41,549 nucleotides of DNA from Eggerthellaceae bacterium UBA5808 (GTDB lineage Bacteria > Actinomycetota > Coriobacteriia > Coriobacteriales > Eggerthellaceae): positions 1 to 41,549 of the forward strand of contig DIDE01000110.1 of assembly GCA_002417975.1 (NCBI GenBank), read 5' to 3'. Made by a program: the position numbers and the translations under genes. This document shows positions 34,212-41,549 of the stretch, one piece after another. Numbering within the stretch: position 1 is the first letter of the stretch; the number at the start of each line of letters is the position of its first letter. The notes beneath the pieces were generated by a model that searched no databases, had not been told where the DNA came from, and saw only the letters and a program-made list of their open reading frames with translations.

Positions 34212-35702
34212 GTGGAAACGATGGGCTATGCCCTTTTCCAGACGATTAACGCTGCAGCTATCTGGGGCGGCGTATTCCCCTTTTTGCCGTCGAGTTTTCA
34301 AACACCCGATATACTGTTTACATTCTTTCTGGCACAGTCGCTTGTATTTACGGGAAGCTTTCTTGCTAGTGTCTTAGGAAGCTACTATTTTCCAGGACCT
34401 ACACGGCAGTTCTTAGTACCAGCTGCAGCTATTCCTTATTTTCTTGGATGGTGTTCGCTCATAGCGGGCATTTATTTTCCTGGTTATGCAATCATCTTCG
34501 CCACCGTTGGTGGTGCATGTTTAGGTGTTGGATCAGCAGGATTTTACATGCTATGGCAGCGATTATTTGCCAGTCAAGATGCCGACAGAGGTAATCACGA
34601 TTTGATCCTTGGCACCGCATATGGAGTAATCTTTTATTTTGCGCTTTATACCATTCCTGTAGCTGTAACGGCATTTCTGATTCCGACTGTGTTCATGCCC
34701 TTATTTGCACTGTGCATCGTATTGCAAAGTCGCACAATTGATTTAACACAACCTATGTTCCAGGATGAGCCGCGTAAACACCCTACGGTATATCGGCAAA
34801 TCTTACATGATTATTGGCGTAGCGCATTGAGCATTGGCGCATTGGGTTTTTGCAGCGGCATCGTTCGTTCATTGGTTATTGGAAATTCGGATGTTGGATC
34901 ATTAGTAAATGTAATGTCCATGGCTGCCTCGCTTATCATGGCGCTTGCATTACTTTTAATCTGGCAACGTAAAAACCTGCGCATTAACGTAGTAACCGCT
35001 TATCGCGTACTCTTCCCGTTTGTTATCACAGGGTTTTTACTCTTGCCGTTTTTGCCATCATCATTTGACACAATCTTTGCAGGAATCATTTATGCATCGT
35101 TTGCATGTGCGGTTGTACTGATGATGATTCAATGCGCACAAGCTTCCCGCGATCGCGGCATCAACCCAGTATTCATTTACGCCTATGTTGGCGTTATTGT
35201 CTATGTGTGCCATGATATTGGATTTATTGGCGGATCGTTTGTCGAGCAGTTCAGTTCATTAGGAATACAGCCCATAGCAGCGGTATCGCTTTTAGCGCTG
35301 TATTTACTGGGGATAATGTACTTCATTGGCTTAGGTGGATTCCGACAGGCAACATCAACGCAAGATAAGCTGTCAGAGAGTATCGAGCTCATCGCACTGA
35401 ATTATCCAAATGAATCAGATGAAGATACATCTAAAAAAACTGATGAGCATCAATACCGTGATCGTATTTCAAAGCAGTGCGCGCTCTTGCAACAGCACTA
35501 TCGCCTATCAGCGCGCGAAACCGAAGTAATGGAACTTATGGCACGCGGAAATAGTGTTGCTCGCATTGCCGAAGAACTCGTCGTATCCGAAAACACTATT
35601 CGCACGCACACCAAGCGTATCTACGCAAAGCTCGCTATTCATAAGAAGCAAGAGTTACTGGATCTTATCAATCAATTTGATCCAGCCAATTTGAAAGACT
35701 AA
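34212..35702 (+). CDS. LuxR-type regulator with multi-pass membrane N-terminal half
   Basis: 496 residues. Residues 1-390 hold about 12 hydrophobic segments. A charged linker follows, then a C-terminal LuxR helix-turn-helix (about 430-490): LSARETEVMELMARGNSV, then IAEELVVSENTIRTHTKRIYAKL. This 'MFS-like domain plus LuxR' layout is abundant in Eggerthellaceae beside respiratory reductases. It probably senses a substrate at the membrane and controls dmsABC. The GTG at 34212 lacks a ribosome site. The frame is open further upstream and GGAAGGAG lies at 34160-34167; an ATT start at 34179 would fit better and add ITGYIAALKPN. Confidence 0.9.
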   Translation: METMGYALFQTINAAAIWGGVFPFLPSSFQTPDILFTFFLAQSLVFTGSFLASVLGSYYFPGPTRQFLVPAAAIPYFLGWCSLIAGIYFPGYAIIFATVGGACLGVGSAGFYMLWQRLFASQDADRGNHDLILGTAYGVIFYFALYTIPVAVTAFLIPTVFMPLFALCIVLQSRTIDLTQPMFQDEPRKHPTVYRQILHDYWRSALSIGALGFCSGIVRSLVIGNSDVGSLVNVMSMAASLIMALALLLIWQRKNLRINVVTAYRVLFPFVITGFLLLPFLPSSFDTIFAGIIYASFACAVVLMMIQCAQASRDRGINPVFIYAYVGVIVYVCHDIGFIGGSFVEQFSSLGIQPIAAVSLLALYLLGIMYFIGLGGFRQATSTQDKLSESIELIALNYPNESDEDTSKKTDEHQYRDRISKQCALLQQHYRLSARETEVMELMARGNSVARIAEELVVSENTIRTHTKRIYAKLAIHKKQELLDLINQFDPANLKD

Positions 35703-35728
35703 TCGAAAATATTACTTAACGCTATCCC

Positions 35729-35765
35729 ATCCATGTGCCGCACAGACACCATGCAGCACATGGAT
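35729..35765. terminator. Hairpin between convergent genes
   Basis: ATCCATGTGC and its exact complement GCACATGGAT with a 17-nt loop, between the ends of the LuxR gene and the flavoprotein gene. No T-tract; a bidirectional terminator is the simplest reading. Confidence 0.45.
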
Positions 35766-35775
35766 ATAGGATGAT

Positions 35776-37455
35776 CTACATACTCGCTGCTATGCGACCG
35801 GCACGTCGACCAAATGTTGCCGAGCGACCACATGCAAGCCCCGGAACAAGATCTGGATACGAATGGCTAAAGAAACTTCCTGAATCATTGCCACAAACAT
35901 ACAATCCCTTAATTGGATTGCCATCAGGATCTAGGGCATTCATATCTTCATTTATAGGCACACCATCCATAGTACAAAGCAAATATCCTGTTTGTCGTAT
36001 GCCAAAATAAGGCGGCTTGTCAACAGGCGACAGTCTAAACGACTCTTTCCCAAAATCAGTATCAGTGCCTGATGCAACCAATTGATTGTAGTGCTTAACC
36101 GTTTCGGCAAATTTATCTGGTGGAATGTTGAGTTTTTGGCCAAGCTCTTCAATCGTATCCGCCTGTTGAAGAATGCCCTTCTCGAGCAATTGAGCATTGA
36201 TACCTTTAACGACATCAAGAGTCATTGCACTGACTGGTGCGCCATTTTCGAAGGGAAACATACGTGAGCAACCCTGTGTCTTAAATTGATAGACATACTG
36301 CTCATAATTGCTGTCATATATGGTGCAATACGTGTGATCCGGTTGTTTGCTTGAAGCATGAAGGATGAAATCATACGGAGTCGACTCATCTGCAAAACGC
36401 TCGCCTGCAAGATTTACTTTGAGCCACGGTTGAGACCCCATCCAAAACATTCCTTGGGTCATATCTTTGCCTGCAACTTGATTTGGCCCTAATGGACAAC
36501 GATCAAATAGCATACTTGTATGAGTTGCATCAAAATCAGACCCTGCCCAGATACAAGCCCGAATACCGTCGCCTTGAGCATTAGGAAGACCAGAATTGTA
36601 TGAAAAGATTTGCATAGTATCAGGCTGAAGTGTCGAGAGCATATCCTGGTTATGCGCATATCCACCAGTGCAAACAATTACGCCTTTCGAGGCGTTAATT
36701 TGTATATAGTTTCTATTTTCATCTTGAGCAATAATGCCCGTTACTCGATCGTTTTCCTTAACAAGCTCTACCATTTTCGTAAAGTAATGAAAATCGACAC
36801 CCTTTTTAACAGCATACGCATTTATAACTGTGTCGTCTTCCATTGTTTTACCATCTTGGACCACCGCATGCCCTGTTGCCCAGTGACGATAATACCCAGA
36901 TTGTTCCTCAGCCGAAAGGTCGTTATCACTGCAAATAACAAAATCACGTCCTGCAGCGATATTAAGATCACCATACCATTCAACAGTCTCAGCACTTTGC
37001 GATGCCCATAGATTTGTCAGCCTACTATTCACCGCGCTAGCAGAGTACCGCTCGATATCGTGACAAATATCAGTAGCCTTTATATTAGTTCCATTTGCAA
37101 TTTGCCACTTAGTTCCGATTGCGCCAATCGTGCCACGAACGCCTGCGCCTCTGCCGCCTTTTTCTATTGCAATAACATTCGCACCATGTTCAGCAGCAGA
37201 ACAAGCAGCAAAATTCCCCGAGGTGCCACACCCCACAACAAGAACCTCACAGCTAAGAACATCCGTGATAGAACTTTTATCAATAGTGGGTGCACTACCT
37301 AGCCAAGACGATTCGCTACTAGCAACTGACGTAGTTTCACTTTCGGACGTATCTCTTTTTTTAGGAGCGCAACCACTTAGCCCAGCGCTTGCAACAAGCG
37401 CTGCAACGCTTCCGGCTCCTGTTAAAAAGCTCCTTCTAGAAATTGATGTGCCCAT
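35776..37455 (-). CDS. Tat-exported FAD-dependent reductase (fumarate reductase flavoprotein-like)
   Basis: 559 residues. Twin-arginine SRRSFLTG near residue 6, then hydrophobic core and lipobox LSGC, so it is probably a Tat lipoprotein. The FAD Rossmann motif VVGCGTSGNFAACSAAEHG lies at about 73-91, followed by an E-K-G-G ribose contact. The C-terminal FAD motif is GLYVCGNDSGS. It belongs to the FAD_binding_2 family used for extracellular reduction of fumarate-like or aromatic enoate compounds. It lacks a flavin transferase-type FMN domain and haem motifs, so electrons must come from another protein. It is divergent from the LuxR gene at 37652, its likely regulator. Substrate unknown. Confidence 0.9.
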   Translation of the reverse strand: MGTSISRRSFLTGAGSVAALVASAGLSGCAPKKRDTSESETTSVASSESSWLGSAPTIDKSSITDVLSCEVLVVGCGTSGNFAACSAAEHGANVIAIEKGGRGAGVRGTIGAIGTKWQIANGTNIKATDICHDIERYSASAVNSRLTNLWASQSAETVEWYGDLNIAAGRDFVICSDNDLSAEEQSGYYRHWATGHAVVQDGKTMEDDTVINAYAVKKGVDFHYFTKMVELVKENDRVTGIIAQDENRNYIQINASKGVIVCTGGYAHNQDMLSTLQPDTMQIFSYNSGLPNAQGDGIRACIWAGSDFDATHTSMLFDRCPLGPNQVAGKDMTQGMFWMGSQPWLKVNLAGERFADESTPYDFILHASSKQPDHTYCTIYDSNYEQYVYQFKTQGCSRMFPFENGAPVSAMTLDVVKGINAQLLEKGILQQADTIEELGQKLNIPPDKFAETVKHYNQLVASGTDTDFGKESFRLSPVDKPPYFGIRQTGYLLCTMDGVPINEDMNALDPDGNPIKGLYVCGNDSGSFFSHSYPDLVPGLACGRSATFGRRAGRIAASM

Positions 37456-37504
37456 CCCTCTCCTCTCGCTGTTTTAAAATGCATAACTGATGCATCGATG
37501 TCGT

Positions 37505-37526
37505 TCACTATAGAAATTTATAGTGA
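37505..37526. promoter_or_regulatory. Inverted repeat between reductase and LuxR genes
   Basis: TCACTATA-GAAATT-TATAGTGA, perfect 8-bp arms, about 50 nt from the reductase start. Candidate operator for the adjacent LuxR protein. Confidence 0.45.
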
Positions 37527-37651
37527 TTAGCGCATCGCCCACTGTTTATGATTTTTAGCCCTAGCAGGTTTTATATGATGGATGATTTTGAATATACGTA
37601 ATAAGTGATTTATACTGCGCTCATCGTTAAATTAGGGGGAATCGTCAGCCT

Positions 37652-39097
37652 GTGAAAAAGATCGACAACAACACTAAAGCTCTTATTCGCTTTGTACCCG
37701 CACTCATCATGTATGGTGCAAGCACATGGATGCTAACGGACAAGGTATTTCCTCAGACCCTTTCTATTGACTATTATGCAAAAGATATCAGTACAGCCAT
37801 ACAAGCTTTCCTCTTTCTTGTTGTCGCTTTTGTGGCTATCTATCGCCCAAAACGTATGCCCAAACAGATGTTTACTCTTTTCCCAATGGTATGTTTACCG
37901 ATAGGGACACTCATTCTTTATATGGGCATCTGCTCTCACAGTGCGCAATGCGCAATTATTGGTCTTTGTTTAACGTTCACTGCACAAATTGCCTTAGTGG
38001 TACTTATTGGTTGCGCTCTTTTAAAGCTCAATAAACGACTAATTTGCGTATGGGTACTTGTTGGAATTCTCCTGTCATATCTTTTGCGATTCCCGCTTTC
38101 TCTCTTAGATGGACTAGGAGCACTTGTTTTCTATGCCTTGCTTCAGATGGCTGCCATAGCTCTTCTATGGAAAATGTCAGCTAGTATTCTTGATAGTTCA
38201 TATCGAAACGAAGCGCCCGCAAAAACAGCACTTACCAATCCATTTTCATTTTTGCCCTTAAACCATCGAGCGTTTTTGTGCCTTTTACTTTTCCAAATAG
38301 CGTATGGATACGCAATCTCATTTGGTGAATCTGGCTATTCGTCTTCACTATCAGTTGTGGGCATAATTCCACTGCTTATTTTTGTTATATATTATGTGCT
38401 CCGGAAACAAGTTATCTCTGTAGACGTAATTTTTTCGATCGCCGTTCTTTTTGTTATTGCTGGCTACATGTTTGTTCCAGCAGCAGAAATCCTTGGCTAT
38501 TCGCTTGCAGGAAATTTGTTAGAAGCAGGAAATACCTGCTTTTCGGTCGTGTTTTGGGTCGTCTTAGGATCACTCGCAGAAAGGAACCCACGTGGCGCGC
38601 TCGTACTCTATGCCTGGAGCGGATTCTTGCTCTGCATGGGAGACGTCATTGGCGGGCTGCTCGGAAGAGCTGCAAACTCAATGGTACCCACATCAACAGG
38701 CACCTCAATAATAGTTACCTGTCTCATAGTAGTAGGCTATATTTCGTATACATTGGTATACCTTAGCTATAAGCACTTTACCTTTAGCGCAACAATTGAG
38801 CACCTTGAAGCAAGCCCTTTAGTATCTAGTTCTTCCGACGCAAAGAACGAACCTATGGATGCTGCTATTACAACGATTACATCCGAATATAACTTAACGC
38901 CCCGCGAAATAGAGGTATTCAAATTACTTGCTCGAGGCCGATCTGGAACGTATATCCAACATGAATTGGTAGTTTCATACAATACCGTTAAAACCCATGT
39001 CGCGCATATTTACAATAAGCTTGGTATTCATAATCATCAGCAGCTTATCAATTTTGTTGAAGAGAAGTGTCGTAAAATCAGCGCTCAGCAAAAATGA
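37652..39097 (+). CDS. LuxR-type regulator with multi-pass membrane N-terminal half
   Basis: 481 residues from GTG 37652 (GGGGGA about 10 nt upstream). About 12 hydrophobic segments fill residues 10-390. The C-terminal LuxR domain is at about 415-475: LTPREIEVFKLLARGRSGTY, then HELVVSYNTVKTHVAHIYNKLG. It has the same architecture as the product encoded at 34212, but the membrane halves differ strongly by eye, as expected for different signals. Divergent from the exported flavoprotein gene. No response-regulator receiver domain is present. Confidence 0.9.
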   Translation: MKKIDNNTKALIRFVPALIMYGASTWMLTDKVFPQTLSIDYYAKDISTAIQAFLFLVVAFVAIYRPKRMPKQMFTLFPMVCLPIGTLILYMGICSHSAQCAIIGLCLTFTAQIALVVLIGCALLKLNKRLICVWVLVGILLSYLLRFPLSLLDGLGALVFYALLQMAAIALLWKMSASILDSSYRNEAPAKTALTNPFSFLPLNHRAFLCLLLFQIAYGYAISFGESGYSSSLSVVGIIPLLIFVIYYVLRKQVISVDVIFSIAVLFVIAGYMFVPAAEILGYSLAGNLLEAGNTCFSVVFWVVLGSLAERNPRGALVLYAWSGFLLCMGDVIGGLLGRAANSMVPTSTGTSIIVTCLIVVGYISYTLVYLSYKHFTFSATIEHLEASPLVSSSSDAKNEPMDAAITTITSEYNLTPREIEVFKLLARGRSGTYIQHELVVSYNTVKTHVAHIYNKLGIHNHQQLINFVEEKCRKISAQQK

Positions 39098-39199
39098 GCG
39101 AGGGAACCCATCAATTGTGCTCGATCTGCAATGCGCTGCGCGCCCTAGGATCCAACCTTACGCTCATACATAATAATCATAGGAACACTGTAGGTATAA

Positions 39200-39241
39200 A
39201 TATCGGCTGGCCCACTTTACGTATCGTGAGCCAGCCGATAT
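39200..39241. terminator. Hairpin between convergent LuxR and MFS genes
   Basis: ATATCGGCTGGC and its exact complement GCCAGCCGATAT, loop of 18 nt that can extend the stem by CAC/GTG after one mismatch. No T-tract. Likely ends transcripts from both sides. The remaining gap 39098-39359 shows no gene. Confidence 0.5.
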
Positions 39242-39359
39242 ACCATTTAACGTACTATGAACTTAAAACAGACTAGTCCTCGAGATGCGGCCAAGTCTAT
39301 AAAGCACTCACTTTTAGACCTCATAATAGATCACATTCGACAAACATTGTTGTGCGTCA

Positions 39360-41276
39360 CTACGCTGTTTGCGCTGATAAATTGTTCATAAGATGGCGAA
39401 CAACATCACTGCGACTGATAGTACCAACAAGTTTTCCATTGTCATCAAGAACGGGAACTTTCTTGATGCGTTTTGATCCCAAAACTACGCATACTCTTTC
39501 AAGAGGAGTCGACGTGTTAACTGAAACAACATTGCTTGTAGCAATACTCATAACGTTGCACGCCAGAACATCAGCAGTTCGTTTATCAAAATCATCATCA
39601 TCCCGATAGGTAGCAAGAAAATACGACAGATTTACTACTGCAGTATGTTCACTGTCGCCACCAAGACTTTGTAGTATATCTCCATCAGAAATAAAACCAA
39701 CTACAGTGCCCTTATCGGAAACAACAGGTAAGCCACTTGTTTCACGCTTGATTAACTCTTGTATTACCTCAGTAATAGTCGCAGTGTCACGCACGCAATA
39801 TGCATCATTCTTCATAATCGAATTTGCGCACAAAGACGCTGGCTGAGATGCTGCGATTGAAGAAGTAGCAACTACTTTCTTGCTAAACAAGAAAAGAGAA
39901 GCAATGAATAGAAGAACTACGACGATCGTTGCAATGATAAAAACGGATTCAGTGCCATTTTGCATGACACTAACATCACTCGTATTCCAAGGAAGCTGAG
40001 GGAACCCATACAGTACCATTGTAAATACGGCTGTACCAAGAGACCCTGATACCTGTTGAAGCGTACTGTTAATAGAAGATCCATGTGGATATTCCGAAGC
40101 ATCTAAATTATCTAGACCATAGCTTGTTGCTGCTGTAATCGCAAAAGGCATACCAAGGGAATAAATCATGCTTGTTATGATGAACCCAGTAACACCCCAA
40201 CCTGCAGCGATCGAAAAAGCTACGCCAATAAATCCGATTGCGGCAACAATAAATCCCAGAAACACAGGCTTAAATTTGTAGCGGTCATAGGCTACGCCCG
40301 CTAAAAGACTAGCGATCGCATTAACAATACCGCTTGGCAATGTAACAAGTCCTGCCTCGAAAGCAGTCATGCCCCATGCACGTTGAAGGAACAGAGGGAC
40401 GGCAAGAATAGTGCCAAACAAAAGGAACTGCATTACCACAATTACTACTACAGAATTGCGATAAGGCGGTCTTTTAAACACTCGAAGATTGAGCAGCGGA
40501 TTATCAATAGAAAGCTGCCGCTTGCTGTAAAAGATAAGTGCAACTACGCCAATAACGAGCGCGAGAATAGTTGTGGGTGACCCAAATCCAGCTGATGCTG
40601 CGTTTCCAACACCAAAAACAACACCGCCAAAACCGATAAACGATAGAACAACGGACAAACCATCGAGTCGTTCCGGACCAGTTTTTAAAATATTATCGAG
40701 CATACAAAGTATGGCAATTAGGAGTACAACCAGTAACGGAATCAGAATAATAAATAGCCACTGAAGTCCCATATGAGACAGAATAATGCCAGCCAACGTC
40801 GGACTAATAGCTGGAGCTGCCATAAGAACAAGCAGGGTAAGACCATTATAAAGACCAAACTTATTCTTTGGCGCTAACGTTATAACTGTAGTCATCATGA
40901 CAGGCACGTAAAATGCCACACCAAGCGCTTGGATCATACGACCTATCAACATTACCGAAAACGACGAAGCGCAAGCAGAAACAACAAGCCCTATGATGAG
41001 CACTATTATAGAAAAACCAATAATTTTTCTTAGTGGAAATCGTCGCATTGCGAACGACGCAATTGGCATAAATATACCCGCCACCAACATATATGCAGTT
41101 GTGAGCCACTGTGCCACATTCATTTCCACGCCGAATAGATCAGCCACCGTCGGCAATGCTGTATTCATTTGGGCTTCATTAAACATACAGATAAAGCCAG
41201 TAAGCACAAGCAGTGCTAGAGTCAATGTCGAGCTCTTTCGAGTCTTCTTGACATGAGTTGAAGATTGTTCTTTCAA
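39360..41276 (-). CDS. MFS (DHA2/EmrB-type) transporter fused to a CBS-domain pair
   Basis: 638 residues. A TTG start at 41276 is preferred because AAGAAGGGA precedes it by 6-7 nt; the frame extends to a TTG at 41324 without a ribosome site. The N-terminal 455 residues are a drug:H+ antiporter with about 14 segments; the motif NTALPTVADLF and the motif-A-like SFAMRRFPLRK are visible. A linker follows, then two CBS motifs: SIMKNDAYCVRDTATITEV to FISDGDIL, and NVMSIATSNVVSVNTSTPL to TISRSDVVRHL. CBS pairs normally bind adenine nucleotides or related ligands, so transport may be gated by energy state. A MarR gene lies immediately upstream on the same strand. Confidence 0.9.
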   Translation of the reverse strand: MKEQSSTHVKKTRKSSTLTLALLVLTGFICMFNEAQMNTALPTVADLFGVEMNVAQWLTTAYMLVAGIFMPIASFAMRRFPLRKIIGFSIIVLIIGLVVSACASSFSVMLIGRMIQALGVAFYVPVMMTTVITLAPKNKFGLYNGLTLLVLMAAPAISPTLAGIILSHMGLQWLFIILIPLLVVLLIAILCMLDNILKTGPERLDGLSVVLSFIGFGGVVFGVGNAASAGFGSPTTILALVIGVVALIFYSKRQLSIDNPLLNLRVFKRPPYRNSVVVIVVMQFLLFGTILAVPLFLQRAWGMTAFEAGLVTLPSGIVNAIASLLAGVAYDRYKFKPVFLGFIVAAIGFIGVAFSIAAGWGVTGFIITSMIYSLGMPFAITAATSYGLDNLDASEYPHGSSINSTLQQVSGSLGTAVFTMVLYGFPQLPWNTSDVSVMQNGTESVFIIATIVVVLLFIASLFLFSKKVVATSSIAASQPASLCANSIMKNDAYCVRDTATITEVIQELIKRETSGLPVVSDKGTVVGFISDGDILQSLGGDSEHTAVVNLSYFLATYRDDDDFDKRTADVLACNVMSIATSNVVSVNTSTPLERVCVVLGSKRIKKVPVLDDNGKLVGTISRSDVVRHLMNNLSAQTA

Positions 41277-41401
41277 TCGATATCCCTTCTTAATATAGCG
41301 TGCTAGATATTTATACGGAAACAAGTCTTACGCAATAACAAGTTACATGAGATTTAAAATGCGATAGTAAAACCTAGAATGCTCAACATCCCAGGTAATT
41401 A

Positions 41402-41415
41402 CTCAATTAATTGAG
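41402..41415. promoter_or_regulatory. 14-bp palindrome at the end of the MarR gene
   Basis: CTCAATTAATTGAG overlaps the MarR stop codon and lies 126 nt upstream of the MFS-CBS start. Candidate MarR operator for the transporter gene. Confidence 0.4.
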
Positions 41416-41549
41416 CGCATTTGAAGATAGTTTATCCAATAAGCGCAGCAGTTGTGCCTTTTCGTTTTCGCTAAAACCTTGAAGCAAACATGCATCAACC
41501 CGAGCAATATTTGCATCCGCCGTGCACACAGCGGCACGACCCTTTTCGG
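41407..41549 (-). CDS. MarR-family regulator, C-terminal part only
   Basis: 47 codons are visible from the right edge to TAA at 41409-41407. The text reads EKGRAAVCTADANIARVDAC, then LLQGFSENEKAQLLRLLDKL. This is the dimerisation helix region of MarR proteins (T-x-x-G-R, then a bundle helix with LLRLLDKL). The winged helix lies beyond the window. It is codirectional with the MFS-CBS gene, a usual arrangement for a drug-responsive repressor and its efflux pump. Confidence 0.8.
   Translation of the reverse strand, partial: EKGRAAVCTADANIARVDACLLQGFSENEKAQLLRLLDKLSSNALN

Noticed and set aside
39200..39241. Riboswitch or small RNA at the hairpin
   Set aside because: It lies between convergent genes and is better explained as a terminator.

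Overview
The window looks like a chromosomal segment of a gut or oral actinobacterium of the Coriobacteriia, most likely Eggerthellaceae-like. This is inferred from gene content, not from a marker gene: a twin-arginine DmsABC-type molybdoenzyme operon with a TorD-like chaperone, a Tat-exported FAD reductase with a lipobox, two LuxR regulators whose N-terminal halves are multi-pass membrane domains beside those reductases, DinJ/YafQ and RelB/RelE-type toxin-antitoxin remnants, and a giant isopeptide-type surface protein. No rRNA or tRNA gene, CRISPR array or intact insertion sequence was recognised.

Layout. 1-1565: 5' part of an exported subtilisin-like protease, cut by the left edge. 1838-3109: AAA ATPase with a DUF4143-type C-terminus. 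3152-4912: an ArsR-controlled metalloid/thiol module (ArsR, COG0701 permease, small CxxC thioredoxin) with two matching operators and an internal terminator. 5081-7297: two unknown proteins around a DinJ/YafQ pair whose toxin has lost its catalytic end. 7804-16152: a 2782-residue wall protein of eight CnaB-like modules, four pilin-type isopeptide modules and one DUF11-like module; five of the eight CnaB-like modules carry the same unrecognised inserted subdomain. 16323-17621: a second ATPase of the AAA/DUF4143 class. 17675-18841: an ATP-grasp (R2K-like) protein. 19386-20345: a truncated sodium:solute symporter joined to decayed sequence.

20864-25918 is a tight operon: a small exported DUF2712-like protein, an ABC ATPase, three membrane permease-like proteins and two single-pass extracytoplasmic proteins. 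It resembles peptide or bacteriocin export/immunity loci and is one of the two best candidates for an undescribed system, the other being the giant surface protein. 25922-27453: AraC regulator and divergent flavodoxin-like protein. 27477-27819: RHH antitoxin and an internally deleted RelE toxin.

27964-33807 (minus strand) is a respiratory block: DmsA, DmsB, DmsC, a TorD-like chaperone and a second DmsC-like anchor. It is divergent from a membrane-LuxR gene (34212-35702). 35776-37455 is an exported flavoprotein reductase divergent from a second membrane-LuxR gene (37652-39097). 39360-41276 is an MFS drug-type transporter fused to two CBS domains, preceded by the end of a MarR regulator that runs off the right edge.

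Functionally the right half is anaerobic respiration with its own membrane-linked regulators, the left half is surface and accessory cargo with several decaying genes. All family assignments are from reading motifs; no database search was run.
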